From Halodurantibacterium flavum (GTDB lineage Bacteria > Pseudomonadota > Alphaproteobacteria > Rhodobacterales > Rhodobacteraceae), in the NCBI RefSeq assembly GCF_042681825.1, contig NZ_JBHUGH010000012.1, forward strand, positions 212,771 through 276,770: DNA of 64,000 nucleotides, written 5' to 3'. Under the pieces are notes generated by a model that saw only the letters and a program-made list of their open reading frames with translations, did no database searches and was not told where the DNA came from. A program made the position numbers and the translations under genes. Positions 24,610 through 36,349 of this stretch are shown here, piece after piece (within the stretch, counting starts at the first letter, position 1; each line of letters starts with the position of its first letter).

Positions 24610-26457
24610 ATGGCCGATCAGGCGAGGGGGCCGGCGCTTTGGCAGCCGGAGGTCGAAATGCACACCGGGCCGGACGGCACGTTCTATGTGCGGCAGAAAG
24701 CCCCGCTGGACTCGTATCCGGCGCGGATGAATGAACGCCTGCTGCACTGGGCCGAAACCGAACCGTCGCGCGTCTGGATGGCACAGCGTGGCGATGACGG
24801 CGAATGGCAGCGCGTCACCTATTCCGAGGCGGCGGCAAAGGTGCAGTCGCTTGCGCAGGCCTTCATCGATCTGAGGCTTTCGGCGGACCGCCCGCTTCTG
24901 ATCCTGTCGGGAAACAGCATCAGCCATGCCCTCGTGGCGCTGGCGGCGCAACATGTGGGGGTTCCCTCGGCGGCCATTGCGCCGGCCTATTCGCTCGTGT
25001 CGTCCGACTATGGCAAGCTGCGCGACATCCGCGACCAGCTGGAGCCGGGGCTGCTCTTTGTGGAAGAGGCCGCGCCGTTCGCCCCCGCCATCACGGCGGT
25101 TTTCGATCCATCGGTGCCGGTCCTGACCACCAAAGGGGAGATCCCGGGGCGGGAGACGTTGAGCCTCGGGGCCCTTGCCGCCACGCGACCTACCGACGCG
25201 GTGGCGCAGGCCTTTGATGCGACCGGCCCGGATACGGTGGCCAAGTTCCTCTTTACTTCGGGTACGACGGGATCGCCCAAGGCGGTGATCCAGACGCAGC
25301 GGATGCTGTGTTCCAATCAGGAGATGATCGCCGATTGCTATGCCTTCGTGCGGGATGTTCCGCCGGTCGTCGTCGACTGGGCGCCGTGGAACCACACCGC
25401 AAGCGGCAACAAGGTGTTCAACCTGATCCTTTATAACGGCGGCACCTATTACATCGATGACGGCAAGCCGACGCCCAAGGCCATCACGGCGACCATCCGC
25501 AACCTGCGTGAAATCTCGCCCACATGGTATTTCAACGTGCCGGTCGGCTATCAGATGCTGCTCGACGCGATGGAGACGGACGACCAGCTGCGGACGACGT
25601 TCTTCCGCCATCTGTCGATGATGATGTATGCCGGCGCGGGCATGAGCCAGCCTGTCTGGGACCGCCTTACCGCCGTGGCGGAACAGATGGTGCCGGGCGG
25701 GGTGCTTCTGGCCGGCGGGTTCGGCTCCACGGAAACGGGGCCTTTCGCGCTGATGTGCACCGACCGGCAGGACCGCGCGGGCAATCTGGGCGTTCCGGCG
25801 CGGGGGGTCGAGCTCAAGCTCGTGCCGCAGGGCGACAAGCTGGAGGCCCGGGTCAAAAGCCCTTCGGTCACGCCCGGCTACTGGCGGAACGAAAAGCTGA
25901 CGCAAGAGGCGTTCGACGAAGAGGGCTATTACTGTTTCGGCGACGCGCTCCGTTTTGCGGTGCCGGGCCAGCCGGACAAGGGCTTTTTCTTCGACGGGCG
26001 ACTGGCCGAGAACTTCAAGCTCGATACCGGGACATGGGTGGCGGTCGGGCCGCTGCGCGCGACCTTCACCGACGACATGAAAGGCATGGCAAGCGATGTG
26101 GTGATCGCGGGCGAAAACCGCGACCGCCTTGCGGCTCTGGTCTTGCCCGACTGGGCGGCGCTGCGGGCGCTGGTGGGACAGCGCGACCTGCCGGATGCCG
26201 ACCTGCTGGCCCATCCCGTCGTGCGCCGGAAGGCGGCGCAGATGCTTGCCGAACACATGCGCAAGGCCACGGGATCGTCATCGCGCGTGACGCGCTTCAT
26301 GTTCATCGAAAAGCCGCTTGAATTCGACCGGGGCGAAGTGACGGACAAGGGGTCGATCAACCAGCGGGGCGTGCTGCGGAACCGCGCGGATCTGGTCGAG
26401 GCGCTTTATTCCGACGATCCCCGCGTGATCGAACCGGCGCTGAGCGAGGCGCAATGA
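24610..26457 (+). CDS. Feruloyl-/hydroxycinnamoyl-CoA synthetase (AMP-forming)
   Basis: A 615-residue acyl/aryl-CoA synthetase of the ANL superfamily, close in length and N-terminal layout to feruloyl-CoA synthases. The P-loop is LFTSGTTGSPK (about residue 215), the GSTETGP adenylate motif is present, and GDALRF replaces the more usual YxTGD. The C-terminal part has KPLEFDRGEVTDKGSINQRGVLRNR rather than the classic catalytic lysine motif, as in other Fcs proteins. The start at 24610 follows AGGGGGGATCGC; an ATG at 24592 is an alternative. It would activate ferulate, p-coumarate or similar acids to CoA thioesters. It is the first gene of the rightward arm. Confidence 0.82.
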   Translation: MADQARGPALWQPEVEMHTGPDGTFYVRQKAPLDSYPARMNERLLHWAETEPSRVWMAQRGDDGEWQRVTYSEAAAKVQSLAQAFIDLRLSADRPLLILSGNSISHALVALAAQHVGVPSAAIAPAYSLVSSDYGKLRDIRDQLEPGLLFVEEAAPFAPAITAVFDPSVPVLTTKGEIPGRETLSLGALAATRPTDAVAQAFDATGPDTVAKFLFTSGTTGSPKAVIQTQRMLCSNQEMIADCYAFVRDVPPVVVDWAPWNHTASGNKVFNLILYNGGTYYIDDGKPTPKAITATIRNLREISPTWYFNVPVGYQMLLDAMETDDQLRTTFFRHLSMMMYAGAGMSQPVWDRLTAVAEQMVPGGVLLAGGFGSTETGPFALMCTDRQDRAGNLGVPARGVELKLVPQGDKLEARVKSPSVTPGYWRNEKLTQEAFDEEGYYCFGDALRFAVPGQPDKGFFFDGRLAENFKLDTGTWVAVGPLRATFTDDMKGMASDVVIAGENRDRLAALVLPDWAALRALVGQRDLPDADLLAHPVVRRKAAQMLAEHMRKATGSSSRVTRFMFIEKPLEFDRGEVTDKGSINQRGVLRNRADLVEALYSDDPRVIEPALSEAQ

Positions 26458-26482
26458 GTATCGCCGCAGGGAGGATGTCTGG

Positions 26483-27241
26483 ATGCAGCTAGAAGGATCG
26501 GTGGCCGTCGTGACCGGCGCAGGTTCGGGGCTTGGGGCGGCGACGGCGCGGCATCTGGCGGAGCATGGCGCGCGGGTGATGTTGCTGGACCGAAACGGCG
26601 ATGCCGCGCACGCCGTCGCGGCCGGGATCGGCGGGACCGCCCATGAATGCGACGTGACGCAGGAAGCGGACGTGGCCTCGGCGATGGAGGCGGCAGCGGC
26701 AATGGGCCCGCTGCGCGTGGCCGTAAGCTGCGCCGGCATCGGCACGGCCGGGCGGGTGCTGGGGCGGGACGGGCCGATGGCGCTGGGCGATTTCGACCGG
26801 GTGATCCGCGTGAACCTGATCGGCACGTTCAACGTGCTGCGTCTGGCGGCCGCGATGATGGCGGAGACCGAGCCGGACGCGGATGGCCAGCGGGGCGTCA
26901 TCATCAACACCGCTTCGGTCGCGGCCCAGGACGGGCAGGTAGGGCAGGCGGCCTATGCGGCCTCCAAGGGCGGGATCGTGTCGATGGCCTTGCCGGCGGC
27001 GCGGGAACTGGCCCGGTTCGGCATCCGCGTGAACACCATCGCGCCGGGCATCTTTCGCACGCCCCTGCTGGAAAGCCTGCCGCAAGAGGTGCGGGACGGC
27101 ATCATCGCGACGATCCCCTGCCCCCACCGGCTGGGAGAGCCGGAGGAATTTGCCCGCACCGTCCGCTTCATCATCGAGACGGACTATCTGAACGCCGAGG
27201 TGATCCGCCTTGACGGCGGGGTCCGCCTGCCGCCGCGCTAG
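26483..27241 (+). CDS. SDR-family 3-hydroxyacyl-CoA dehydrogenase-like protein
   Basis: A 252-residue short-chain dehydrogenase. The NAD-binding glycine motif is VTGAGSGLGAAT (about 10-21). The catalytic Ser, Tyr and Lys fall in NTASVAAQDGQ and AYAASKGG, and the product-side region is APGIFRTPLLESLP. The overall pattern resembles type II 3-hydroxyacyl-CoA dehydrogenase (HSD17B10-like). In this operon it would oxidise the beta-hydroxyacyl-CoA made by the crotonase to a beta-ketoacyl-CoA. A GGGAGG site precedes the start, 25 bp after the synthetase gene. Confidence 0.82.
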   Translation: MQLEGSVAVVTGAGSGLGAATARHLAEHGARVMLLDRNGDAAHAVAAGIGGTAHECDVTQEADVASAMEAAAAMGPLRVAVSCAGIGTAGRVLGRDGPMALGDFDRVIRVNLIGTFNVLRLAAAMMAETEPDADGQRGVIINTASVAAQDGQVGQAAYAASKGGIVSMALPAARELARFGIRVNTIAPGIFRTPLLESLPQEVRDGIIATIPCPHRLGEPEEFARTVRFIIETDYLNAEVIRLDGGVRLPPR

Positions 27242-27244
27242 ACC

Positions 27245-28840
27245 ATGGACGATCTGGAACAGACGCGCGCCCTTATGGCGGTCACGCCGGGCTGGCAGGT
27301 GCAGGCAGAGGCGGCGGGGCTCGACGATGCAACCGTGACGGCGATCCTGTCCGAGGCCGCCAAGTTTGCCGAGGGTGTGCTCGCGCCCCTCAATCCCGTC
27401 GCCGACAGGACGGGCTGCCGGTTGCAGGACGGCCGCGTCGCGACGCCGCCCGGCTATGCGGGGGCGTGGCTGCGGCTTGGTCAGGATGGCTGGCTGTCGA
27501 TGGACCTGGCCGAGGGGGCGGGGGGGCAGGGGTTGCCCCTGACGCTTCATGCGGCGGCGGCACCGTTCTTTGAAGGCGCCGCAATGGCCTTCATGATGCT
27601 GGCGGGGTCGACCCGCGCGGCGGCGCATCTTTTGACGCAGACGGGCGGGGCGGTCGCGGCTGAATGGGTGCCCCGGCTCGCCAGCGGCGACTGGACAGCG
27701 ACGATCTGCATATCAGAGCCGGATGCGGGATCGGATGTGGGGCGTATCCGCACCCGCGCCGAAGAGGTCGAGGGCGGCTGGAGGATCACCGGGTCCAAGA
27801 TCTGGATTTCCTTCGGCGATCACGACATGGCCGATCGTATCGGGCATCTGCTGCTGGCCCGCACCGGGCCGGCCAGCGCCGGAACCCGCGGGCTGAGCCT
27901 GTTTCTGGTGCCCGACCGGACCGACAGCGGGGCAAGGAACGGGATCACCGTCACCCGGATCGAGGAAAAGATGGGCCTTCATGGCTCTCCGACCTGCGCG
28001 CTGAGCTTCGCGGGGTCCGAGGGGATCCTTCTGGGCGAAGCAGGGCGCGGTCTGCCGCAGCTTTTCCGGATGATCGAGCTGATGCGCCTGCAGACCGCCT
28101 GCCAGGGTCTTGGGATCGCGCAGCGCGCGCTGGCCATTGCCCGCAGCTATGCGTCCGAGCGGTTGCAGGGTGGCCCGCCCGATGCGCCGCCTGTGCCGCT
28201 GGGCAGCCACCCGGATGTGCGCCGTCAGCTTCTGGCGATCGCGGCGCCCACGGCCGTGCTGCGGGCATTGGTGCTGGAGCTTTCGACCCTCATGGACGGC
28301 GATGAGGGGTTGGCGGGCTATCTCTTGCCCCTGGCCAAGAATTTCGGGGCCGAAACCGGCTTTCAGGCGGCAAGCGGCGCCATGCAGGTTCTGGGCGGCG
28401 CGGGCTATACCCGTGAATGGCCGGTCGAACAGCTTTTGCGCGATGCGCGGGTAATCGCGATCTATGAGGGCACAACGGGGATGCAGGCGCAGGATTTCCT
28501 GATCCGCCGCCTGATCCGGGACGGGGGGCAGACCCTTGGCCGCTTTCTGGACCGGGCGCGCGCGGGTGTGGCTGCCTGCCGCGACGAGGCCGCCCGCGAT
28601 ACCGCAACTGCCGTGCTCGACCGGTTTGACGCGCTTTCGCGCGATCTTCTGGCCGGCGCTGCGTCGCCCGAACTTGCCGCCGACGGCTATCTTCGCGCGG
28701 GGTGGCTCGCGGTGACCGCCTGGCTTGCCTGCCGCCTGATCGAGGCAGGATCCGAGCGGGAGGGTCGTTTTGCCCTGCATGACCTGTCTGAGCGCATGGC
28801 CGGGGCCGAGGCGCTCTGTCATCTGCCCGCCTGGGTCTGA
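27245..28840 (+). CDS. Acyl-CoA dehydrogenase, long form
   Basis: A 531-residue flavoprotein, longer than the 380-residue classic ACADs and nearer the long branch that includes the methylmercaptopropionyl-CoA dehydrogenases. FAD and substrate motifs are TICISEPDAGSDVG, KIWISFGDHDMAD and EEKMGLHGSPTCALSF. The region GAGYTREWPVEQLLRDARVIAIYEGTTGMQAQD is where the catalytic acid and FAD tail contacts lie. It begins 3 bp after the SDR stop. A plausible role is oxidising dihydro-hydroxycinnamoyl-CoA (from phenylpropionates) to the enoyl form so that both saturated and unsaturated side chains enter the pathway. This is inferred from neighbours. Confidence 0.85.
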   Translation: MDDLEQTRALMAVTPGWQVQAEAAGLDDATVTAILSEAAKFAEGVLAPLNPVADRTGCRLQDGRVATPPGYAGAWLRLGQDGWLSMDLAEGAGGQGLPLTLHAAAAPFFEGAAMAFMMLAGSTRAAAHLLTQTGGAVAAEWVPRLASGDWTATICISEPDAGSDVGRIRTRAEEVEGGWRITGSKIWISFGDHDMADRIGHLLLARTGPASAGTRGLSLFLVPDRTDSGARNGITVTRIEEKMGLHGSPTCALSFAGSEGILLGEAGRGLPQLFRMIELMRLQTACQGLGIAQRALAIARSYASERLQGGPPDAPPVPLGSHPDVRRQLLAIAAPTAVLRALVLELSTLMDGDEGLAGYLLPLAKNFGAETGFQAASGAMQVLGGAGYTREWPVEQLLRDARVIAIYEGTTGMQAQDFLIRRLIRDGGQTLGRFLDRARAGVAACRDEAARDTATAVLDRFDALSRDLLAGAASPELAADGYLRAGWLAVTAWLACRLIEAGSEREGRFALHDLSERMAGAEALCHLPAWV

Positions 28841-28847
28841 GGGAACC

Positions 28848-28869
28848 GGCCCGCCCCTTCGGGCCTTCT
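28848..28869 (+). terminator. Weak terminator after the acyl-CoA dehydrogenase gene
   Basis: GGCCCG (28848-28853) pairs with CGGGCC (28860-28865) across a 6-nt loop, followed by TTCTGT. It is short but placed directly after the last gene of the rightward arm. Confidence 0.4.
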
Positions 28870-28900
28870 GTCGCAGAGTGACATGCTTCAGGAGATGGAA

Positions 28901-29170
28901 ATGAAACCGATACTGACGGCGATGTTCGTTCTGCTGGCTGCGCCGGCCCTTGCCCAGACGGCTGCGCAAGAGATGGAGGCGCTCGATACAGATGGCGATG
29001 GCGTCCTGTCCTTCTTTGAGCTTGAGATGGGCTATCCCGATCTCGACGCCGCGACATTCGACCGGATCGACCTGAATGGCGACGGCCTGATCGACCCGTC
29101 CGAATTCGAGGCCGCGCGGGAGCAGGACGTGCTGGGCACCCCCGGCGAGACCGAGGCGGCGCTGCGCTAG
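28901..29170 (+). CDS. Small secreted EF-hand calcium-binding protein
   Basis: An 89-residue precursor with a signal peptide (FVLLAAPALAQ, cleavage near residue 19) and two EF-hand loops. Their cores are DTDGDGVLSFFE and DLNGDGLIDPSE, both with the D-x-D/N-G-D-G pattern and a terminal Glu, so calcium binding is credible. AGGAG lies six bases before the ATG at 28901; ATGs at 28883 and 28895 are in frame but worse placed. Such small periplasmic EF-hand proteins are common in Rhodobacterales and have no assigned role. It stands alone. Confidence 0.75.
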   Translation: MKPILTAMFVLLAAPALAQTAAQEMEALDTDGDGVLSFFELEMGYPDLDAATFDRIDLNGDGLIDPSEFEAAREQDVLGTPGETEAALR

Positions 29171-29307
29171 GGTTTTCCTGCCGCTGAAAGCCGCGGCGTT
29201 TCGCTGCAAAATTGTGCGTCGCCGCTGCCCCTCGGTCATCTTGCCGGACCGCCCCTTGATGCAGGCCAAGGCAGCGGACAGAGTGACGCAAAAGACCACT
29301 TCGGGGG

Positions 29308-29898
29308 ATGAAGATGAAGCGCCTGTTCCTTTCCGCGATCCTGACGGCGGCGGCATCGCCCCTTTGGGCGCATCCCGGTCACGATCATGCCGATGCGGGC
29401 TTTGGCGCGGGGTTTTCCCACCCGCTCCACGGCGCCGACCACATCCTCGCGATGGTCGCGGTCGGGCTCTGGGCGGCAAGCGTCGGGGGACGCGCGCTCT
29501 GGGCTTTGCCGGCCGCGTTCGTGGGCGCCATGGTCATGGGCTTTGGTGTGGCGCTTGGCGGGATGACCCTGCCGCTGGTCGAGCCGATGATCCTTGGCTC
29601 GGTGATCGTGCTGGGGCTTGCCCTCGCGCTTGCGATGCGGCTGTCGCTTGCGGCCTCGGCTGCGATCGTGGCGCTCTTCGGAGTATTTCACGGCTTTGCC
29701 CATGGGCAGGAAATGGGTGCGGGCGGCGCGGCTGCTTTCGGCGCCGGCTTTGCGCTGGCGACGGCGATGCTGCATGCGGGCGGAGTGGCCCTTGGTGCGA
29801 CGCTGGTGCGAGAGCTTGAGGGTCGCCGCGGCCGTCTGATCATGCGCGGGCTGGGGGCGGGTGCCGTTCTGGGCGGCGTCGTGCTGGCGCTTGGCTGA
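29308..29898 (+). CDS. HupE/UreJ family metal transport protein
   Basis: A 196-residue membrane protein with a cleavable or anchor N-terminus (RLFLSAILTAAASPLWA) followed by the histidine-rich signature HPGHDHADAGFGAG and SHPLHGADHILAM. A second motif, FHGFAHGQEM, lies in a later helix; about six hydrophobic segments are present. HupE/UreJ proteins carry nickel or cobalt. No hydrogenase, urease or cobalamin gene is nearby, so which metal and enzyme it serves is open. GGGGG lies directly before the first ATG, so the second ATG at 29314 may be the true start. Confidence 0.82.
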   Translation: MKMKRLFLSAILTAAASPLWAHPGHDHADAGFGAGFSHPLHGADHILAMVAVGLWAASVGGRALWALPAAFVGAMVMGFGVALGGMTLPLVEPMILGSVIVLGLALALAMRLSLAASAAIVALFGVFHGFAHGQEMGAGGAAAFGAGFALATAMLHAGGVALGATLVRELEGRRGRLIMRGLGAGAVLGGVVLALG

Positions 29899-30819
29899 TC
29901 AGCCCTTGGCGGGGCGGCTGGCGCCAAGGTGGCGCGCGCCCCGTTGCGCCGCCAGCCTGATCTGGCGCTGACGCTCGCGAAACCCTTCCCGCCGCGCCTC
30001 GCTGAACTCGTCGATGCATTGGTGGCAACTCACGCCCTCTTCATAGGCGGGGTGCGCGTGATCCTCGGGCGTCAGCGGGCGGCGGCAGGCGTGGCACATG
30101 GTCAGTTCGCCCGGCGTGAGGCCGTGACCCACCGAAACGCGCTGGTCGAAGACAAAGCATTCGCCCTGCCAGAGGCTTTCTTCCTCCGGGACCTCCTCAA
30201 GATATTTCAGGATGCCGCCCTTCAGGTGATAGACGTCCTGAACCCCCTGACCCAGCAGGAAGTTCGTCGATTTCTCGCAGCGGATGCCGCCGGTGCAGAA
30301 CATCGCGATCCGCTTGCCCTCGAACCGGTCGCGGTTCGCCGCCCACCAGTCGGGAAAGTCGCGAAAGGCGCGGGTGCCCGGATCGACCGCGCCGGCAAAG
30401 GTGCCTATCGCGACCTCATAATCGTTGCGCGTATCGATCACCGCCACATCGGGCGCCGAGATGAGCGCGTTCCAGTCCTGCGGCGCCACGTAATGCCCGG
30501 TCCCCGCAAGCGGATCGACCCCTGGCTGGCCCATCGTGACGATTTCACGCTTTAACCGCACCTTCATGCGGCCAAAGGGCATCGTCGGGGCCGGGCTTTC
30601 CTTCCAGTCGAGCGTCTCGCAGCCGGGCAGGGACCGGATATGGGCGATCACATGGTCGATCCCCTGACGCGTTCCGGCAATCGTGCCGTTGATCCCTTCC
30701 TGCGCCAGCAGCAGCGAGCCGCGCACGCCCTCGGCCTCGCAGAGCGCAAGGAGAGGACCGCGCAGCGCGGCCGGATCGTCAAAGCGGGTGAAATGGTAAA
30801 GCGCGGCAACGGTCAGCAT
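29899..30819 (-). CDS. trhO: tRNA uridine 34 hydroxylase TrhO (rhodanese-like)
   Basis: A 306-residue protein of the YceA/TrhO family. The N-terminal domain has [10 protein letters not shown] and EGINGTIAG. The rhodanese domain has [10 protein letters not shown], and the active loop [10 protein letters not shown] has Cys175 as the expected catalytic residue. The C-terminal extension has two CxxC pairs (CHACRRP and CHQCID), suggesting bound zinc. TrhO makes 5-hydroxyuridine at tRNA position 34 using oxygen. The start at 30819 gives the family N-terminus; a longer frame begins at 30891. It is divergent from pncA and ends next to hupE. Confidence 0.9.
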   Translation of the reverse strand: MLTVAALYHFTRFDDPAALRGPLLALCEAEGVRGSLLLAQEGINGTIAGTRQGIDHVIAHIRSLPGCETLDWKESPAPTMPFGRMKVRLKREIVTMGQPGVDPLAGTGHYVAPQDWNALISAPDVAVIDTRNDYEVAIGTFAGAVDPGTRAFRDFPDWWAANRDRFEGKRIAMFCTGGIRCEKSTNFLLGQGVQDVYHLKGGILKYLEEVPEEESLWQGECFVFDQRVSVGHGLTPGELTMCHACRRPLTPEDHAHPAYEEGVSCHQCIDEFSEARREGFRERQRQIRLAAQRGARHLGASRPAKG

Positions 30820-30943
30820 GTGATGCAGATAGGCGAGCCGGGCCACCCCGCGCAAGGGCCAGCGAAAGGCCCGGCGAAAGTGCGGTGGCATTGACGTGCC
30901 GGGTCATCGCACTTACGCAGACGTAAAGCGACCGGAGGATGCC

Positions 30944-31549
30944 ATGCAGGGCCAGAATGCGCTGATCGTCATTGATGTGCAGAACGATTTCTGCTCCGGG
31001 GGCGCCCTGGCGGTGCCGGACGGCGACGGGGTGATCGGACGCATCAACGGGCTGATGGAGGATTTCGGCACCGTGATCCTGACGCAGGACTGGCATCCCG
31101 CGACGCATCGTTCCTTTGCCAGCCAGCATCCCGGCGCCGCAGCCTATGACCTGACGGAAATGCCCTACGGGCCACAGGTGCTTTGGCCCGACCATTGCGT
31201 CCAGGGCACGCCGGGGGCCGCGTTTCACCCCGACCTGCGTACCGATCCCGCCCATCTGATCCTGCGCAAGGGCTTCCGCGCGGGCATCGACAGCTATTCG
31301 GCGTTCTTCGAAAATGATCGCACGACCCCCACGGGGCTGGAGGGGTATCTGCGCAGCCGGGGCATCACCGGCGTGACGCTGGTCGGGCTCGCCTTCGATT
31401 TCTGCGTCGCATATTCGGCGCTAGATGCGGCGCGGCTCGGTTTTGACGTGCGCGTGCTGGAAGGGGCGTGCCGTGCCATCGACCTTGACGGATCGGCGGC
31501 GGCCCAACGCGCGGCGATGCAAAACGCCGGCGTCCTGCTGGAGGCATAG
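30944..31549 (+). CDS. pncA: Nicotinamidase PncA
   Basis: A 201-residue isochorismatase-fold hydrolase. The catalytic triad is visible as Asp11 (IVIDVQNDF), Lys109 (LRKGF) and Cys154 (AFDFCVAYSA). Metal ligands are Asp49 and His51 in TQDWHPATH plus His84 in WPDHCVQGT. It deamidates nicotinamide to nicotinate. GGAGG lies 5 bp before the ATG at 30944. It is immediately followed by pncB (stop and start adjacent at 31549/31550), giving a two-gene NAD salvage operon. Confidence 0.94.
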   Translation: MQGQNALIVIDVQNDFCSGGALAVPDGDGVIGRINGLMEDFGTVILTQDWHPATHRSFASQHPGAAAYDLTEMPYGPQVLWPDHCVQGTPGAAFHPDLRTDPAHLILRKGFRAGIDSYSAFFENDRTTPTGLEGYLRSRGITGVTLVGLAFDFCVAYSALDAARLGFDVRVLEGACRAIDLDGSAAAQRAAMQNAGVLLEA

Positions 31550-32842
31550 ATGGCTGATATCGCCACCCGGGTCTACAACCATAAATGGAAGATCGACCCG
31601 ATCGTCCGCTCTCTGATCGACACCGATTTCTACAAGCTTCTGATGTGCCAGTCGGTGTTCCGGAACCGTGCCGACACGCGCGTGACCTTCAGCCTGATCA
31701 ACCGCACCAAATCGGTGCGCCTTGCCGATCTGATCGACGAAGGCGAACTGCGCGAACAGCTTGACCACATTCGCACGCTGCGCCTGTCGCGGGGCGAAAG
31801 CACCTTTCTGCGCGGCAACACCTTCTACGGCAAGCGCCAGATGTTCCGCCCCGATTTCATGGAGTGGTTCGAGAACCTTGCGCTGCCGGACTACCATCTG
31901 GAAAAGCGCGACGGCCAGTATGAGCTTACGTTCGAAGGGCGCTGGCCCGAGGTGATGCTGTGGGAAATCCCCGCGCTCGCCGTGCTGATGGAACTGCGGT
32001 CGCGCGCCGTGCTGCGGGCGATGGGCCGGTTCGAGTTGCAGGTGCTTTATGCCCGGGCGATGACCAAGCTTTGGGAAAAGGTCGAGCGCCTGCGCCGCGT
32101 CGAGGGGCTGCGGGTGGCCGATTTCGGAACGCGGCGACGGCACAGCTTCCTGTGGCAGGACTGGTGCGTTCAGGCCCTGATCGAGGGGTTGGGCGACAAG
32201 TTCACCGGCACCTCCAACTGTCTGATCGCCATGCGGCGAGAGGTCGAGGCGATCGGCACCAATGCCCACGAACTGCCGATGGTCTATTCGGCGCTGGCCC
32301 GCAGCGACGAGGAACTGGCGCGCGCGCCCTATCAGGTGCTTGCCGACTGGCATGAGGAACATGACGGCAACCTGCGCATCATCCTGCCCGACACCTACGG
32401 GACCGAGGGTTTCCTGCGCCGCGCGCCCGACTGGCTGGCCCGCTGGACCGGCATCCGTATCGACAGCGGCGACCCGGCCGAAGGCGCAGAGACCGCGATC
32501 CGCTGGTGGCGCGACCGCGGCGAGGACCCGCGCGAAAAGCTCGTGATCTTTTCCGACGGGCTCGATGTCGAAAAGATCGAGGAGCTTTCCGCCCGCTTTG
32601 CCGGCCGCGTCAAGGTGAGCTTTGGCTGGGGCACGATGCTGACCAACGACTTTCGCGGGCTGGTGGCTGGGGATGCGCTCGCGCCGTTTTCGCTGGTCTG
32701 CAAGGCGGTTTCGGCCGATGGCCGGCCCACGGTCAAGCTGTCGGACAACCCGAACAAGGCCATGGGCCCGGCGGATGAGGTCGCCCGCTACAAGCGCGTG
32801 TTCGGCGTGGGCAATCAGGTCGCGCGCGAGGTTGTCGTCTGA
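31550..32842 (+). CDS. pncB: Nicotinate phosphoribosyltransferase PncB
   Basis: A 430-residue type II phosphoribosyltransferase. It starts with the family segment [18 protein letters not shown] and continues with [21 protein letters not shown] (around the phosphorylated His region), the IRIDSGDP phosphate-site motif, [10 protein letters not shown] and [11 protein letters not shown]. It makes nicotinate mononucleotide from nicotinate and PRPP with ATP, the second salvage step after PncA. Length and motifs are normal. Confidence 0.95.
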   Translation: MADIATRVYNHKWKIDPIVRSLIDTDFYKLLMCQSVFRNRADTRVTFSLINRTKSVRLADLIDEGELREQLDHIRTLRLSRGESTFLRGNTFYGKRQMFRPDFMEWFENLALPDYHLEKRDGQYELTFEGRWPEVMLWEIPALAVLMELRSRAVLRAMGRFELQVLYARAMTKLWEKVERLRRVEGLRVADFGTRRRHSFLWQDWCVQALIEGLGDKFTGTSNCLIAMRREVEAIGTNAHELPMVYSALARSDEELARAPYQVLADWHEEHDGNLRIILPDTYGTEGFLRRAPDWLARWTGIRIDSGDPAEGAETAIRWWRDRGEDPREKLVIFSDGLDVEKIEELSARFAGRVKVSFGWGTMLTNDFRGLVAGDALAPFSLVCKAVSADGRPTVKLSDNPNKAMGPADEVARYKRVFGVGNQVAREVVV

Positions 32843-35082
<2,240 letters not shown>

Positions 35083-35090
35083 GGGACGCG

Positions 35091-36347
35091 ATGAGCGAGA
35101 TCGAAGGGCTGATGCGGGCGATCGGCCTGCGCGCGAAAGAGGCCGCGGCGGATCTGGCCTTTGCGACGCCAGAGGCGAAGACGCGGGCGCTTGAGGCTGC
35201 TGCGGATGCGCTCTGGTCTGGCCGGGCGCGTCTGATCGAGGCGAACGCGCTCGATCTCGACTTCGGACGGGAAAAGGGTCTCTCTCCGTCGATGATGGAC
35301 CGGCTGATGCTGGACGACGGGCGGATTGCGGCAATGGTCGAGGGTCTCCGCGCCGTGGCCGCGCAGCCCGATCCCGTTGGGCAGGTGATGGCGGAATGGG
35401 ACCGGCCCACAGGGTTGCATATCCAGCGGGTCCGTACGCCGCTTGGCGTGATCGGCGTGATCTACGAAAGCCGCCCGAATGTGACGGCCGACGCGGGCGC
35501 GCTCTGCCTCAAGTCGGGGAATGCGGTGATCCTGCGCGGCGGGTCCGAGAGCTTTCACTCCTCGGGCGTGATCCATTCGGCCCTGGTCGAAGGGCTGCGC
35601 GCCGCGGGTCTGCCGGAAGATGCGATCCAGCTTGTGCCGACCCGTGACCGGGCGGCGGTGTCGGAAATGCTGCGGATGACGGGGGTGATCGACGTGATCG
35701 TCCCGCGCGGCGGCAAGGGTCTTGTCGGGCTGGTGCAGGCCGAGGCGCGCGTGCCGGTCTTTGCCCATCTCGAAGGGATCTGCCACGTCTATGTGGACCG
35801 GGCCGCCGACCCGGACAAGGCGCGGCGTGTGGTGCTGAACGCCAAGACGCGGCGCACCGGGGTCTGCGGCGCGGCGGAATGCCTGCTGCTGCATCGTGAC
35901 ATCGCCGATACGCTGGGCGCCGAGATCATCGCCGATCTGGTGGCCGCGGGCGTCGAGGTGCGCGCGGGCGAGGGGCTGCAACACCTGCCCGGCGTCCTGC
36001 CCGCCGCTGCCGGGGATTTCGGGACGGAGTTTCTGGACCGGATCATCGCCGTGAAACTGGTCGAGGACGTGGACGCGGCGATCAGCCATATCCGCCGGTT
36101 CGGGTCGGGCCATACCGAGGCGATCCTGACCGAGGACGACGCCACCGCCGGCCGCTTTTTCGCACGGCTCGACAGCGCGATCCTGATGCGCAACGCCTCG
36201 ACCCAGTTCGCCGACGGGGGCGAGTTCGGGATGGGCGCCGAGATCGGGATCGCCACGGGCAAGATGCACGCGCGCGGTCCGGTGGGCGCGGAACAGCTGA
36301 CCAGCTTCAAGTATCTGGTGACCGGGGACGGGACGATCCGCGCCTGA
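35091..36347 (+). CDS. proA: Gamma-glutamyl phosphate reductase ProA
   Basis: A 418-residue aldehyde-dehydrogenase-fold reductase. Landmarks are [27 protein letters not shown], the VPRGGKGLV loop, and the catalytic cysteine segment [14 protein letters not shown]. The C-terminal [21 protein letters not shown] is typical. It reduces glutamyl phosphate to the semialdehyde in proline synthesis, acting on the product of ProB. The start at 35091 follows GAGGGA; a GTG at 35079 overlapping the proB stop is an alternative. It ends 2 bp from convergent chpT. Confidence 0.96.
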   Translation: MSEIEGLMRAIGLRAKEAAADLAFATPEAKTRALEAAADALWSGRARLIEANALDLDFGREKGLSPSMMDRLMLDDGRIAAMVEGLRAVAAQPDPVGQVMAEWDRPTGLHIQRVRTPLGVIGVIYESRPNVTADAGALCLKSGNAVILRGGSESFHSSGVIHSALVEGLRAAGLPEDAIQLVPTRDRAAVSEMLRMTGVIDVIVPRGGKGLVGLVQAEARVPVFAHLEGICHVYVDRAADPDKARRVVLNAKTRRTGVCGAAECLLLHRDIADTLGAEIIADLVAAGVEVRAGEGLQHLPGVLPAAAGDFGTEFLDRIIAVKLVEDVDAAISHIRRFGSGHTEAILTEDDATAGRFFARLDSAILMRNASTQFADGGEFGMGAEIGIATGKMHARGPVGAEQLTSFKYLVTGDGTIRA

Positions 36348-36349
36348 CC

